A DNA stretch of 64,000 bases from RUG420 sp045642465 (lineage in GTDB: Bacteria; Bacillota; Clostridia; Oscillospirales; Acutalibacteraceae), in NCBI GenBank assembly GCA_045642465.1, contig JAZUIY010000016.1, positions 62,001 to 126,000 of the forward strand, read 5' to 3'. The position numbers were made by a program, and so were the translations under genes. Positions within the stretch are counted from its first letter, which is position 1, and each line of letters opens with the position of its first letter. Positions 41,891 to 50,407 of the stretch are shown here, piece by piece. The notes under the pieces were generated by a model. It ran no database searches. It was not told where the DNA came from and saw nothing but the letters and a program-made list of their open reading frames with translations.

Positions 41891-43756
41891 ATGGATCCGA
41901 AATTGGAACGCATTTTGCCACTGGTGCAAAAGCCGGGCCGATACATTGGCGGAGAATTGAATAGTGTGGAAAAGGACCTTTCCGAGGTGGATATTCACTA
42001 CGCATTCTGTTTCCCGGACACCTATGAAATCGGCATGTCCCATTTGGGCATTAAAATTTTATATGGCTTAATCAACAGCAGGGAAGATGCTTGGTGTGAC
42101 CGGGTGTTTGCCCCTTGGACCGACATGGAAGAGCAGATGCGTCAAAATGACATTCCGCTCTATGGTTTAGAAAGCGGATGCCCGCTGTCTGACTTTGACT
42201 TTATTGGGTTCACACTGCAGTACGAAATGTGCTACACCACTTGCCTGAACATGCTGGACTTAGGCGGGGTCCCGGTACTGAAAAAAGACCGGACCGGCTT
42301 AAAGAACATTGTGGTAGGCGGCGGCCCATGCGTCTGCAATCCGGAACCGCTGGTAGACTTCTTTGACATTTTCCTTCCGGGAGATGGGGAAGAAGTGACC
42401 ATGGAACTGCTGGATCTTTATAAAACGTTCAAATTAAAGAACGGCAGCAGAGAAGATTTCTTAAAAGCAGCTGCCCAAATCCGTGGGGTCTACGTGCCGG
42501 AGTTTTATGAGGTTACGTACCATGAAGATGGTACGGTTGCTGCTGTTACCGCCAAAAACGGTGCGCCGGAAACCGTCACCAAAGCGGTGGTTGCTGACTT
42601 AGATGAAGCTTACTATCCAGAGTCTTTCCCGGTACCATACATTGATATTGTCCATAACCGTGCCGTGGAAGAAATCTTCCGGGGCTGCATCCGTGGATGC
42701 CGGTTCTGTCAGGCCGGCTTTACTTACCGTCCTATCCGGGAAAAATCCCCGGAGGTCATTAACCGCCAGGCCAAGTGCCTTTGTGAGAGCACCGGCTATG
42801 ATGAACTCTCCTTAATTTCGCTCTCTACTTCTGACTACACCCAGATTCAGCCGCTGCTGGACGAAGTGTGTGACTGGACTGCAAAGCAAAAGATCAACAT
42901 TTCGTTGCCATCTTTGCGCATAGATACCTTCTCCGACGAACTGGTGGAAAAGATGAAACTCATTCGAAAGAGTGGGCTGACTTTTGCCCCGGAAGCAGGC
43001 TCTCAGCGGCTTCGTGACGCCATCAACAAGAACCTGACGGAAGAGGAAATTCTGAATACGGTCCGTATTGCCTTTGCCGGCGGATACGAAACCGTAAAAC
43101 TCTACTTCATGATTGGTCTCCCTACGGAAACCATGGAAGACATTGACGCCATTCCGGAACTGGGCGTGAAAATTGTAGATGAATTCTACAACAATCCCAA
43201 CCGGAAAAAAGGACACCATTTAAGCGTCAATGTATCTGCATCGCCTTTCGTGCCAAAGCCATTTACCCCATTCCAGTGGGCGGCTCAGGCCAGCAAGGAA
43301 GAAATTTTGGAAAAGCAGGAACGGCTCCATGAGTTAGCACACGGAACCCGCCTGCATATGAATAGCCATAAGGCAGACACCATTTTCCTGGAAGCTGCCT
43401 TTGCCAGAGGGGACAGACGTCTTTCCGAGGTTATTTATAAGGCTTGGCAGAAGGGATGCCGCCTGGATTCCTGGGAAGATTGTTTCCGCTATGACGCCTG
43501 GATGGAAGCTTTCACCGAAGCCGGCCTAGACATCCATTTTTATGCCAATAGAGAACGTCCTTACGACGAAATTCTCCCTTGGGATCATTTGGATTACGGT
43601 ATTGAGAAAGCCTTCTTAATCCGGGAAAACGAAAAAGCCAAATCCAGTACCACCACGCCACATTGCCGTATGCAGTGTGCCGGCTGTGGCGCTGCTAAAA
43701 TCAACGGCGGACATTGTGATGCCCAGGGAAAGGGGGGCGACGGAAATGGGAAGTAA
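41891..43756 (+). CDS. Radical SAM protein, TIGR03960-like, with B12-binding-type N-terminus
   Basis: Uncharacterised radical SAM family (rSAM_fuse_unch) with an N-terminal half resembling a cobalamin-binding domain. Seen: AFCFPDTYEIGMSHLGIKIL near residue 37, the cluster motif FRGCIRGCRFCQAGFTYRP near 260 (CxxxCxxC), EAGSQRLRDAINKNL, and a C-terminal HCRMQCAGCGA cysteine group. The frame is open from 41810, but GGGAG at 41878 fits ATG 41891 (621 residues). It overlaps the next gene by 11 bases; in other lineages the two are fused. It has been suggested to modify RNA or ribosomes because it neighbours rplU/rpmA or RNA genes, but this is unproven. Confidence 0.85.
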   Translation: MDPKLERILPLVQKPGRYIGGELNSVEKDLSEVDIHYAFCFPDTYEIGMSHLGIKILYGLINSREDAWCDRVFAPWTDMEEQMRQNDIPLYGLESGCPLSDFDFIGFTLQYEMCYTTCLNMLDLGGVPVLKKDRTGLKNIVVGGGPCVCNPEPLVDFFDIFLPGDGEEVTMELLDLYKTFKLKNGSREDFLKAAAQIRGVYVPEFYEVTYHEDGTVAAVTAKNGAPETVTKAVVADLDEAYYPESFPVPYIDIVHNRAVEEIFRGCIRGCRFCQAGFTYRPIREKSPEVINRQAKCLCESTGYDELSLISLSTSDYTQIQPLLDEVCDWTAKQKINISLPSLRIDTFSDELVEKMKLIRKSGLTFAPEAGSQRLRDAINKNLTEEEILNTVRIAFAGGYETVKLYFMIGLPTETMEDIDAIPELGVKIVDEFYNNPNRKKGHHLSVNVSASPFVPKPFTPFQWAAQASKEEILEKQERLHELAHGTRLHMNSHKADTIFLEAAFARGDRRLSEVIYKAWQKGCRLDSWEDCFRYDAWMEAFTEAGLDIHFYANRERPYDEILPWDHLDYGIEKAFLIRENEKAKSSTTTPHCRMQCAGCGAAKINGGHCDAQGKGGDGNGK

Positions 43757-44438
43757 TCCATCCGATTGGACCGAAGCCCGCATTTGGTTCCAGAAAACCG
43801 GCCGCGTGAAGTTCATTTCCCATTTGGATTTGACCCGCTGCTTTGCCCGTGCCTTTACCCGCGCCCGCATTCCGCTGTGGTATACCGAGGGCTTTAATCC
43901 CCGTCCTTATATGAATTTCTCTATGCCTCTGACCTTAGGGGTAGAAGGCATGAGAGAGGCTGTGGATATCCGCATGCAAGGAGACATGCCACAGGCTGAA
44001 ATTGGGGAAAAACTGGCAGCCGTTATGCCGCCGGACATTAAAATCTTAGAAGTCACCGACCCGGTTCATAAGCTGAACGAAGTGGTGGCATCCCGTTACG
44101 AATTCACCATTCAGCAGGACACCATGCCAATGGATGCGTTAAAGACTGCACTGAAGGCAGCCACTGAACTTCCGGAACTGAATGTAGAAAAGATTGGGAA
44201 GAAGGGCAAAAACAAGGTAATGAAAACCGTCAATTTGGCGGAACATCACCGAAATATTAGCCTTCAAACAGAAGGGGATGCCCTGGTACTTTCCTGTATT
44301 TTGCCATCCTCTACCTCATTTGGTATTAACCCACGGCTTTATGTGGACCGTTTGTTGTCCGAAGTGGGGGTAGAACCAACTGTCCTCCAAATGGTGCGGA
44401 CAGAATTACTGCTGGAAGAAGACCAGCCGTTTTGCTAA
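43746..44438 (+). CDS. Radical SAM-linked protein (TIGR03936 / DUF2344)
   Basis: Partner of the radical SAM gene just upstream. Seen: FQKTGRVKFISHLDLTRCFA near residue 15 and PLWYTEGFNPRPYMNFSMPL near 40, the signature of DUF2344. The region before 43746 is also open, but GGGGGGCG and ATG at 43746 fit best, giving 230 residues and an 11-base overlap. No catalytic residues are known for the family; likely binds the substrate of its partner. Confidence 0.85.
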   Translation: MGSNPSDWTEARIWFQKTGRVKFISHLDLTRCFARAFTRARIPLWYTEGFNPRPYMNFSMPLTLGVEGMREAVDIRMQGDMPQAEIGEKLAAVMPPDIKILEVTDPVHKLNEVVASRYEFTIQQDTMPMDALKTALKAATELPELNVEKIGKKGKNKVMKTVNLAEHHRNISLQTEGDALVLSCILPSSTSFGINPRLYVDRLLSEVGVEPTVLQMVRTELLLEEDQPFC

Positions 44439-44466
44439 AATTGATTTATTCCTAGGGGGGATTCAT

Positions 44467-45573
44467 ATGCCGAAAAGATTGGGAAAATACTCTGCCAGCG
44501 AACTCAAAGTGGGTTCCAAATATATGCTGGGCAGTCTTTTGGTAGAAGCTGCTTTGCTGGCCCCTGCCAGAACCCTTACCATTCCAAAACTTGAAAAGGA
44601 AGTAACCGTAAAGGGAATTCTTCCATTGACTCAGAACCGCTTGGCTGATGTGGCCAGGACCTTCTTAAATGACGGCGTACCGTTCTTAATGGACACCGGT
44701 GACCGTCTCATTCAGAAGATTGGCATATATGAATTGATTAAAGATAAAATCCTGGATTTCATTTATGTGGAAGCCGACAAATATTCCATGAGTGACTTAA
44801 TCAATTACATTTTTGAAAAAGCCACCTTCTTAGACCGACATCACTTCACTGCCTCTATCCGTGACTGGGTATACAGTGTTATTAATACAGAAGATGACCG
44901 GGAAACCTTCATTGCCAACATGACCGACAATATCATTGCCGGCCTTCGTTCTTTGGTTTCCGGCCCAATTACCTCTGTTTTGGTCAGTGCCCGTCTGCTG
45001 GAAGTCATTGAAGAAACCATTTCCAATGTGGTTTCCAAGTTTATGACCACTGACATTGGTAACGAAATGGTAAATCGCCTGTTCGACGCCATTGAACACC
45101 TGGAAGAAATGACTCTGCCATACTTCCTGGACACCAAGGCAAACCTGCCTCGTCTCACCATGAACGACAAAATGGATGCCCTCTATGATGCCTTCGTGGG
45201 GAAGGATCTGGTGGAAAAATACAAGCAGAAAAACCTGGGCGATCAAGTTTATAACACCTTGATTTCCACCGAATATGAAAGCATTTGGAAGGAAATCAAA
45301 AAGCACCATTTGAAAGACTTGGTTGAACTGGCCACCTACATTGCAGGCGTTGGCATTTACCTGAACAACAAGGCAGAAAAAAAGGCGGAAAAGAAGGCCT
45401 TTGAACAGAGCCGGAAGGAAGAAAAACTGGCTGCCAGGGTAGAGCGGGACGCCAAACGTGACGAAGAACGCGCCGCCAAGAAAGAGGCCAAAGAAGAAAA
45501 GGAACTGGCCCGCCTGATGAAAAAAGAAGAAAAGCTTTTGAAGAAACAAAAGAAGCAGAAAAAAGAAGACTAA
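44467..45573 (+). CDS. Unknown 368-residue helical protein with charged coiled tail
   Basis: I do not recognise this protein. It is predicted all-helical. Residues 20-290 have amphipathic helices with patterns such as LIKDKILDFIYVEADKYSM and NMTDNIIAGLRSLVSG, with no clear membrane span or enzyme motif. The last 70 residues are a Lys/Glu/Arg/Ala-rich helix, likely a coiled coil or nucleic-acid-binding tail. A GGGGGG site precedes the ATG and the gene is 28 bases after the radical-SAM-linked gene, so it may belong to that unit. A strong terminator follows. Confidence 0.7.
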   Translation: MPKRLGKYSASELKVGSKYMLGSLLVEAALLAPARTLTIPKLEKEVTVKGILPLTQNRLADVARTFLNDGVPFLMDTGDRLIQKIGIYELIKDKILDFIYVEADKYSMSDLINYIFEKATFLDRHHFTASIRDWVYSVINTEDDRETFIANMTDNIIAGLRSLVSGPITSVLVSARLLEVIEETISNVVSKFMTTDIGNEMVNRLFDAIEHLEEMTLPYFLDTKANLPRLTMNDKMDALYDAFVGKDLVEKYKQKNLGDQVYNTLISTEYESIWKEIKKHHLKDLVELATYIAGVGIYLNNKAEKKAEKKAFEQSRKEEKLAARVERDAKRDEERAAKKEAKEEKELARLMKKEEKLLKKQKKQKKED

Positions 45574-45578
45574 AAAAG

Positions 45579-45607
45579 AAAGCCACTCCGGTTGGAGTGG
45601 CTTTTTT
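45579..45607. terminator. Bidirectional terminator between convergent genes
   Basis: AGCCACTCC (45581-45589), loop GGTT, GGAGTGGCT (45594-45602), A-run to the left and T-run to the right. Confidence 0.9.
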
Positions 45608-45617
45608 GCGGTTTTAC

Positions 45618-45956
45618 TTAATAAACCTTTGGCCCTTCTTCTTTGAGGATGAGTTTCTTGCCTACGGCCAAGACGATGGAAATCAGTAAGGCGGCAAAGA
45701 AAACCAAGGCAAAAATTAAACAGATGACGGAGAAGGTGCCGTATTCCGGCGGGTTGATCATGGAAAGGGTACCGTCTTCTACCTGGGTCCGCAGTTGATA
45801 AAAATGAGCCATGTAGAAGAGGAAGGTCAGGTTTCCGGCAACGTCTAAGACGAAGGCGCCAACCCAGTAGAGTTTGTCGTTCTTTTTCCAAGCTAAGATG
45901 AGCAGGGCAATAACGGCTGCCAGCATAACAAGGAAGATAATGGTAGGTGTGGTCAT
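45618..45956 (-). CDS. Unknown small membrane protein
   Basis: 112 residues with three hydrophobic helices (about 5-23, 31-49 and 74-100) and short charged loops; no motif recognised. Its ATG overlaps the trmB stop by 4 bases (ATGA), so it is translated together with trmB. AGGAGGAC-type site lies within trmB. Function unknown. Confidence 0.7.
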   Translation of the reverse strand: MTTPTIIFLVMLAAVIALLILAWKKNDKLYWVGAFVLDVAGNLTFLFYMAHFYQLRTQVEDGTLSMINPPEYGTFSVICLIFALVFFAALLISIVLAVGKKLILKEEGPKVY

Positions 45957-46636
45957 GAAAGGTCCTCCTTCAGGTAGGCTTCTACACGGTAAATTGGCAT
46001 TCCCTGAGAGGCGAAACGGTTTTCGTATTCAGTGACAATGTTGCCTTCGAAGTCAGAATGATGTAAGTCTAGGGAAATGTTCCGAATGCCAAATCCACTG
46101 TCCGAATAGGCTTCCAAAGAGTACTCAAAGAAGTGCATGTTGTCGGTTTTCTGCTCAATGATGGCGTCCGGCTTCATGAACTGCTTGTACTGGGCCAAGA
46201 ATTTCGGGTTGGTCAGGCGGTGATTTTTGTAGGATGACTTCGGATAAGGGCAGGAGAAGTTAAGATAAATTCCGCTGATGGACTGTGGTGGGAAAAACCG
46301 TGGCAGGTATTCGGCAGCACATTTCATCAGGCGTAAGTTGGTAATGCCGTCTTCCAATGCGTCTTCTGCGGCAGTAACAATGACATTGCCTACCTTTTCA
46401 ACGGCGATGTAGTTGTTTTCCGGATGTAATTTAGCCAATTCCCGAATGAACTGGCCCTTGCCACATCCAATTTCTAAATAAACCGGATGGTCGTTGCCAA
46501 AAACTTCCTCGAAATTGTAGTAACGAAGGTGCTCCGCGTTGTTTTCCGCATTTAAGTCGGATTCGGTACACGGGAGAAAAATCTGGGCTACGGCTTCCAG
46601 TCGGGTATCTAGATTTTTTTTGTGTCGCATTCGCAT
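45953..46636 (-). CDS. trmB: tRNA (guanine46-N7)-methyltransferase, TrmB-like with altered motif
   Basis: SAM-dependent methyltransferase for m7G46 of tRNA. Seen: LEIGCGKGQFIRELA near residue 53 (SAM site), AVEKVG, and a C-terminal KTDN and TEYENRF. The central motif, normally NFxDPWPKxRHxKRRL, reads NFSCPYPKSSYKNHRL, so the aspartate is Cys129 and the following Trp and Arg/His positions also differ. Length 227 is normal. The substitutions could change activity or substrate. The start ATG at 46636 lies in an M-R-M-R-H context; the second Met is also possible. Confidence 0.85.
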   Translation of the reverse strand: MRMRHKKNLDTRLEAVAQIFLPCTESDLNAENNAEHLRYYNFEEVFGNDHPVYLEIGCGKGQFIRELAKLHPENNYIAVEKVGNVIVTAAEDALEDGITNLRLMKCAAEYLPRFFPPQSISGIYLNFSCPYPKSSYKNHRLTNPKFLAQYKQFMKPDAIIEQKTDNMHFFEYSLEAYSDSGFGIRNISLDLHHSDFEGNIVTEYENRFASQGMPIYRVEAYLKEDLS

Positions 46637-46700
46637 AAAAAAAGACTCTTTTCTTCCAAAGTGAAACTATTCTAACACAAGTAATTTAGCAAAAAAACAC

Positions 46701-46790
46701 TTGCACTTAAAGCCTTTATCTGATAAGATAATCAAGCATTTATTTCCTTGCTCACTCAGCAAGGGGTTTGAGCCGATTTTTCGGCAGAAG
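46701..46790 (+). promoter_or_regulatory. Promoter and structured leader of rplS (L19-leader type)
   Basis: TTGCAC (46701-46706), 17 bases, TAAGAT (46724-46729). The leader then carries CCTTGCT/AGCAAGG (46746-46764) and GCCGA-TTTT-TCGGC (46772-46785) hairpins ahead of rplS, resembling in position the L19 leader described in Bacillota. Confidence 0.5.
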
Positions 46791-46851
46791 CGGAGCGGTC
46801 CTCTGACAAAGTCTTGTGTATGAACGCTTTGAAAATTAAGGAGGATAAAAA

Positions 46852-47193
46852 ATGGACGCATTGAAAATCATTACCGAAGGCATGATCAAAGAAGAACAGC
46901 CTGAACTCAACGTCGGCGACACCGTTCGTGTAGACGTTAGAATTAAGGAAGGCAACAGAGAAAGAATCCAGGCATTCGAAGGTACCATCATTGCAAAGCG
47001 TGGTTCCGGCGTTTCCGAAACTTTCACCGTTCGTCGTGTATCCTACGGCGTAGGCGTAGAACGTGTCTTCCCGGTAAATAGCCCTAACGTAACCAAGGTT
47101 ACCAAAGTTCGTGGCGGTAAAGTACGCAGAGCTAAGCTCTACTATCTCCGTGACCGTGTTGGTAAGGCTGCTAAGGTTAAGGGTACCGTTTAA
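46852..47193 (+). CDS. rplS: Large ribosomal subunit protein bL19
   Basis: 113-residue protein at the interface of the 50S and 30S subunits. Seen: FNVGDTVRVDVRI-like block (LNVGDTVRVDVRIKEG), ERIQAFEGTIIAKRGSGVSE and TFTVRRVSYGVGVERVFPVN, the family signature, and VRRAKLYYLRDRVGKAAKVK. AAGGAGG site supports the ATG. A terminator follows at 47209. Confidence 0.97.
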   Translation: MDALKIITEGMIKEEQPELNVGDTVRVDVRIKEGNRERIQAFEGTIIAKRGSGVSETFTVRRVSYGVGVERVFPVNSPNVTKVTKVRGGKVRRAKLYYLRDRVGKAAKVKGTV

Positions 47194-47208
47194 TCCTAAG
47201 CAAAAGGA

Positions 47209-47238
47209 AAGAGACAACCATTTGGTTGTCTCTTTTTT
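47209..47238 (+). terminator. Terminator after rplS
   Basis: GAGACAACCA (47211-47220) and TGGTTGTCTC (47223-47232) followed by eight T. Confidence 0.9.
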
Positions 47239-47313
47239 TTGCCTATTTATAGATTATTCATACAATTTATAGTAGAATTAATTGATTATGCAGAAAGGAT
47301 GGGTACGTGCGCT

Positions 47314-47874
47314 ATGAAATACCGTTATGTGGAATTTCAAAAGTCAGAAAAACTGCGTAGACGGCAGTCTTTGGCAGACTGGCTTTTCGACATTGTCTCC
47401 ACTTGCGCCATTGCCATGCTGGTCATTGGCCTGTTGGTTTGTTTCATTGGGAAATCCGCTCGTGTAGACGGTCACAGTATGGACCCAACCTTACATGACG
47501 GGGACCGGTTAATCATTACCAATATCATCCCGAAATATGACCGGGGAGACATTGTGGTGGTTGGCCGCGGTATGGATGAGCCCCTCATTAAGCGCGTCAT
47601 TGCCGTAGAAGGAGACACCATAGATATCAACTTTGATACCGGGGAAGTCACCGTCAACGGAACCGTACTGCAGGAAGACTACATTAAAGAACCGACCTAT
47701 CTTCATTTTGACAACGGCCCACAGTTTCCACTGGTGGTACCAACCGGCTGTGTCTTCGTTATGGGGGACAACCGAAACGAGTCGTTAGACAGTAGAAACC
47801 CATCGGTAGGTCCGGTGAATACACAGACAATTATCGGCAAGATGGTCAAAGACTTTGGCCACTACGTCGGTTAA
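47314..47874 (+). CDS. lepB: Signal peptidase I (first of two)
   Basis: Membrane serine protease that removes signal peptides at the outer face. Seen: one membrane helix (about 22-48), the catalytic serine in GHSMDPTL near residue 53, the catalytic lysine in LIKRVIAVEGD near 95, and GDNRNESLDSR near 152. The frame is open from 47239 with TTG and an ATG at 47299, but AAAGGA just upstream fits ATG 47314 best (186 residues), though the spacing is long. A TAGAAT at 47273 may be its -10. A second signal peptidase gene follows after 20 bases. Confidence 0.9.
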   Translation: MKYRYVEFQKSEKLRRRQSLADWLFDIVSTCAIAMLVIGLLVCFIGKSARVDGHSMDPTLHDGDRLIITNIIPKYDRGDIVVVGRGMDEPLIKRVIAVEGDTIDINFDTGEVTVNGTVLQEDYIKEPTYLHFDNGPQFPLVVPTGCVFVMGDNRNESLDSRNPSVGPVNTQTIIGKMVKDFGHYVG

Positions 47875-47894
47875 AGGGAAAAGAAGGATTCACT

Positions 47895-48461
47895 ATGAAA
47901 AAGAAAAAGGATGCTGTAACCGAAGAACGCACCGGCCCAATTGCCACCGCTTATGAAGTGGTTTCCGTTATTGTGTCTGCAGCCATTATTATTTTAATTG
48001 TGTTTATGTTCATTTTCCGTCTTTCCGGCGTGGTAGGGGATTCCATGAATCCTACCCTGGAAAATGGGGACTGGACGTTCTTGGGCCAGACCGGCTCCAA
48101 GTATGAACCGGAATACGGAGACATTGTTGTGGTGTCTCAGCCAAACCAGTTAAGCGAAGTCATTATTAAACGTGTCATTGCCACCGAAGGCCAGACCGTA
48201 GATATCGATTTCCAAAACGGTATCGTTAAGATAGACGGCAAAGAATTGGTGGAACCATACATCTTGGAACCAACCCATATGAGCTTTGACCGGGAGTTCC
48301 CGTTAACCGTACCGGAAGGACAGGTCTTTGTCATGGGTGACAACCGCAACAATTCCATTGACAGCCGCAGTTCCATGATTGGCTGTATTGACACCGACTG
48401 GATTCTGGGCCGGGTAGACTATGCCTATGGCGCCAACGGATTCGAATTCTTTAAAGGGTAA
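47895..48461 (+). CDS. lepB: Signal peptidase I (second of two)
   Basis: Second, divergent signal peptidase in tandem. Seen: a membrane helix (about 22-45), GDSMNPTL with the serine near residue 51, IIKRVIATEGQ with the lysine, and GDNRNNSIDSR. Length 188. The two copies share the catalytic blocks but differ elsewhere, so they probably have different substrate preferences rather than being a recent duplication. AGAAGGA site supports the ATG. rbgA begins 14 bases later. Confidence 0.92.
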   Translation: MKKKKDAVTEERTGPIATAYEVVSVIVSAAIIILIVFMFIFRLSGVVGDSMNPTLENGDWTFLGQTGSKYEPEYGDIVVVSQPNQLSEVIIKRVIATEGQTVDIDFQNGIVKIDGKELVEPYILEPTHMSFDREFPLTVPEGQVFVMGDNRNNSIDSRSSMIGCIDTDWILGRVDYAYGANGFEFFKG

Positions 48462-48475
48462 CAGAGGAGGCAGTT

Positions 48476-49351
48476 ATGCCGGACTTTCAAAAACAAACGG
48501 TACAGTGGTTTCCGGGCCATATGGCCAAAACCCGCCGAAAAATTAAAGAGAGTCTTCCCTTAGTAGACGGTGTGGTGGAATTGGTAGATGCCCGTATTCC
48601 CATCAGTTCCAGAAATCCGGAACTGGATGAGATGACCGCTGGGAAACCTCGGATTATTTTATTGAATAAAGCAGACGTGGCGGACTCCAATGCCACCCAT
48701 CTGTGGAAAACATATTTTGAAAACAAGGGCTATTATGTGCTGCCTTGTGACTGTAAAACAGGCAAAGGCTTAAACGGCTTCGACCCATTGGTCCGCCAGG
48801 CACTGAAGGCCAAAATTGACAGCAACAATGCCAAGGGTATGACCGGCAAGGCGCTGCGTTTAATGGTGGTTGGCATTCCCAACACCGGGAAGTCCACCTT
48901 CATTAACCGCATGGCCGGACGGAACCGCTTGAAGGCGGCAGACCGGCCGGGGGTAACCCGCAACAACCAATGGGTGGTTGCCGGCAACGGCATTGAGCTG
49001 CTGGACACCCCGGGTGTCCTTTGGCCGAAGTTTGAAGACCCGGCTGTAGGGGACAAACTGGCCTTTATCGGCTCCGTCAAAGATGAAATCATGGACATTG
49101 AAACCATTGCCGTTCGTCTCATTGATGTACTAAAAGCCGACTATCAGAACCTGCTCATTGAACGGTATAAAATCACCCCGGAAGACTGTTTAGGAGAATC
49201 CTGGGAAGTGCTGGAGGCCATCGGCCGAAAGCGTGGCTTCTTAATGCGGGGCGGAGAAATTGATACCGAACGGGCAGCCAACACATTAATGGATGAATAC
49301 CGCGGCGGGAAACTGGGGAAATTGACCTTAGAACGCCCACCGAAGGAATAA
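48476..49351 (+). CDS. rbgA: Ribosome biogenesis GTPase RbgA (YlqF)
   Basis: Circularly permuted GTPase needed for late 50S assembly. Seen: QWFPGHMAKTRRKI at the start, DARIPISSRNPEL, LNKADVAD (G4) before the P-loop GIPNTGKSTFINR (G1) near residue 127, and DTPGVLWPKF (G3). Length 291. GAGGAGG site supports the ATG. The rplS-lepB-rbgA-rnhB order is the usual Bacillota one. Confidence 0.95.
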   Translation: MPDFQKQTVQWFPGHMAKTRRKIKESLPLVDGVVELVDARIPISSRNPELDEMTAGKPRIILLNKADVADSNATHLWKTYFENKGYYVLPCDCKTGKGLNGFDPLVRQALKAKIDSNNAKGMTGKALRLMVVGIPNTGKSTFINRMAGRNRLKAADRPGVTRNNQWVVAGNGIELLDTPGVLWPKFEDPAVGDKLAFIGSVKDEIMDIETIAVRLIDVLKADYQNLLIERYKITPEDCLGESWEVLEAIGRKRGFLMRGGEIDTERAANTLMDEYRGGKLGKLTLERPPKE

Positions 49352-49366
49352 AGAAAGGTGACTACC

Positions 49367-50035
49367 GTGGCAGAAAAACAGCCAAATCAGGGTCCAGACT
49401 ACGAGTTCGAGCACGCAGCTTACCGCAGTGGCTTCCAAACGGTCTGTGGCATTGACGAAGCCGGGCGAGGCCCTTTGGCCGGGCCGGTATTTGCGGCGGC
49501 TGTGGTGTTGCCGGTAGACTGTGACATTCCGGGCCTCAATGACTCCAAAAAGCTCACCGAGAAAAAGCGGGAAGCCCTTTTTGATGTCATCTTGGAAAAA
49601 GCAGAAGCCTACAGTGTGGCCTCTGCCTCGGAACAAGAAATAGATGAACTGAACATTTTGAACGCTACGTTCCTAGCTATGAACCGGGCCGTAGACGGCC
49701 TGCCGGTTCGCCCGGACATTGCCTTAATTGACGGCAACAAAAAGCCGGGGCTTTCCGGGGTAACAGAGGAGACCGTAGTCAAAGGGGACGCCCGCAGCAT
49801 GTCCATTGCCGCCGCCTCCATTTTGGCCAAGGTCAGCCGAGACCGTTACATGTTGGAACTGGCCAAACTGTATCCACAGTACCAATTTGAAAAGCACAAA
49901 GGGTACGGGACGCAGCTACACTATGAACTCATAGGTGAATACGGTGTTTCCGAAGTCCACCGCACCAGTTTTTTAAAAACACTGGATCAAAATTTAGAGC
50001 GGATTCGCAAAAAGAAAGGAACTCCAAGTGACTAA
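49367..50035 (+). CDS. rnhB: Ribonuclease HII
   Basis: Cleaves RNA in RNA-DNA hybrids and removes misincorporated ribonucleotides. Seen: CGIDEAGRGPLAGPVFAAAV near residue 29 with the first two acidic residues, NDSKKLTEKKRE, LIDGNKKPG (Asp) and VSRDRYM (Asp), and the KHKGYGTQLHYE tail. GTG codons occur at 49358 and 49367; AGAAAGG at 49352-49358 is correctly spaced only for the second, giving 222 residues. It overlaps the next gene by 8 bases. Confidence 0.93.
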   Translation: MAEKQPNQGPDYEFEHAAYRSGFQTVCGIDEAGRGPLAGPVFAAAVVLPVDCDIPGLNDSKKLTEKKREALFDVILEKAEAYSVASASEQEIDELNILNATFLAMNRAVDGLPVRPDIALIDGNKKPGLSGVTEETVVKGDARSMSIAAASILAKVSRDRYMLELAKLYPQYQFEKHKGYGTQLHYELIGEYGVSEVHRTSFLKTLDQNLERIRKKKGTPSD

Positions 50036-50393
50036 AGAATCTGGAGTGCTGGGCGAAGACGTGGCTGCCTATTATTTGGCAGACAAGGGGTATGTCATCC
50101 GGACCCGCAACTATTCCTGCCGGTTCGGTGAAATTGATATTATTGCAGAGCAGGGGAACTACCTCTGCTTTGTAGAAGTGAAAACCAGGGGAGACCGGGC
50201 TTTCGGTCAACCTGCAGAATGGGTTACCACAGAAAAGCAGCGGAAACTCATCAAAACAGCAAATTATTACATCGCCGTGCATGGCAAAGAAATCCGGGAA
50301 AGAAACTTGCAGCCCCGCTTTGACTGCATAGAGGTTTTCTTAGACCACCAGCGGCTACCGTGTAATTTGACCAATATAAAAAATGCATTTTGA
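50028..50393 (+). CDS. yraN: YraN-family (UPF0102) putative endonuclease
   Basis: 121-residue protein of the PD-(D/E)xK-like UPF0102 family, predicted Holliday-junction-resolvase-like. Seen: GEDVAAYYLADKGYVIRTRN, RFGEIDIIAEQGNYLCFVEVK with the Asp and Glu-x-Lys active-site pattern. Start is GTG 50028 with AAAGGA upstream, inside the rnhB end. Function in the cell is not established for the family. Confidence 0.88.
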   Translation: MTKESGVLGEDVAAYYLADKGYVIRTRNYSCRFGEIDIIAEQGNYLCFVEVKTRGDRAFGQPAEWVTTEKQRKLIKTANYYIAVHGKEIRERNLQPRFDCIEVFLDHQRLPCNLTNIKNAF

Positions 50394-50407
50394 CAAAGGA
50401 GAACAAT

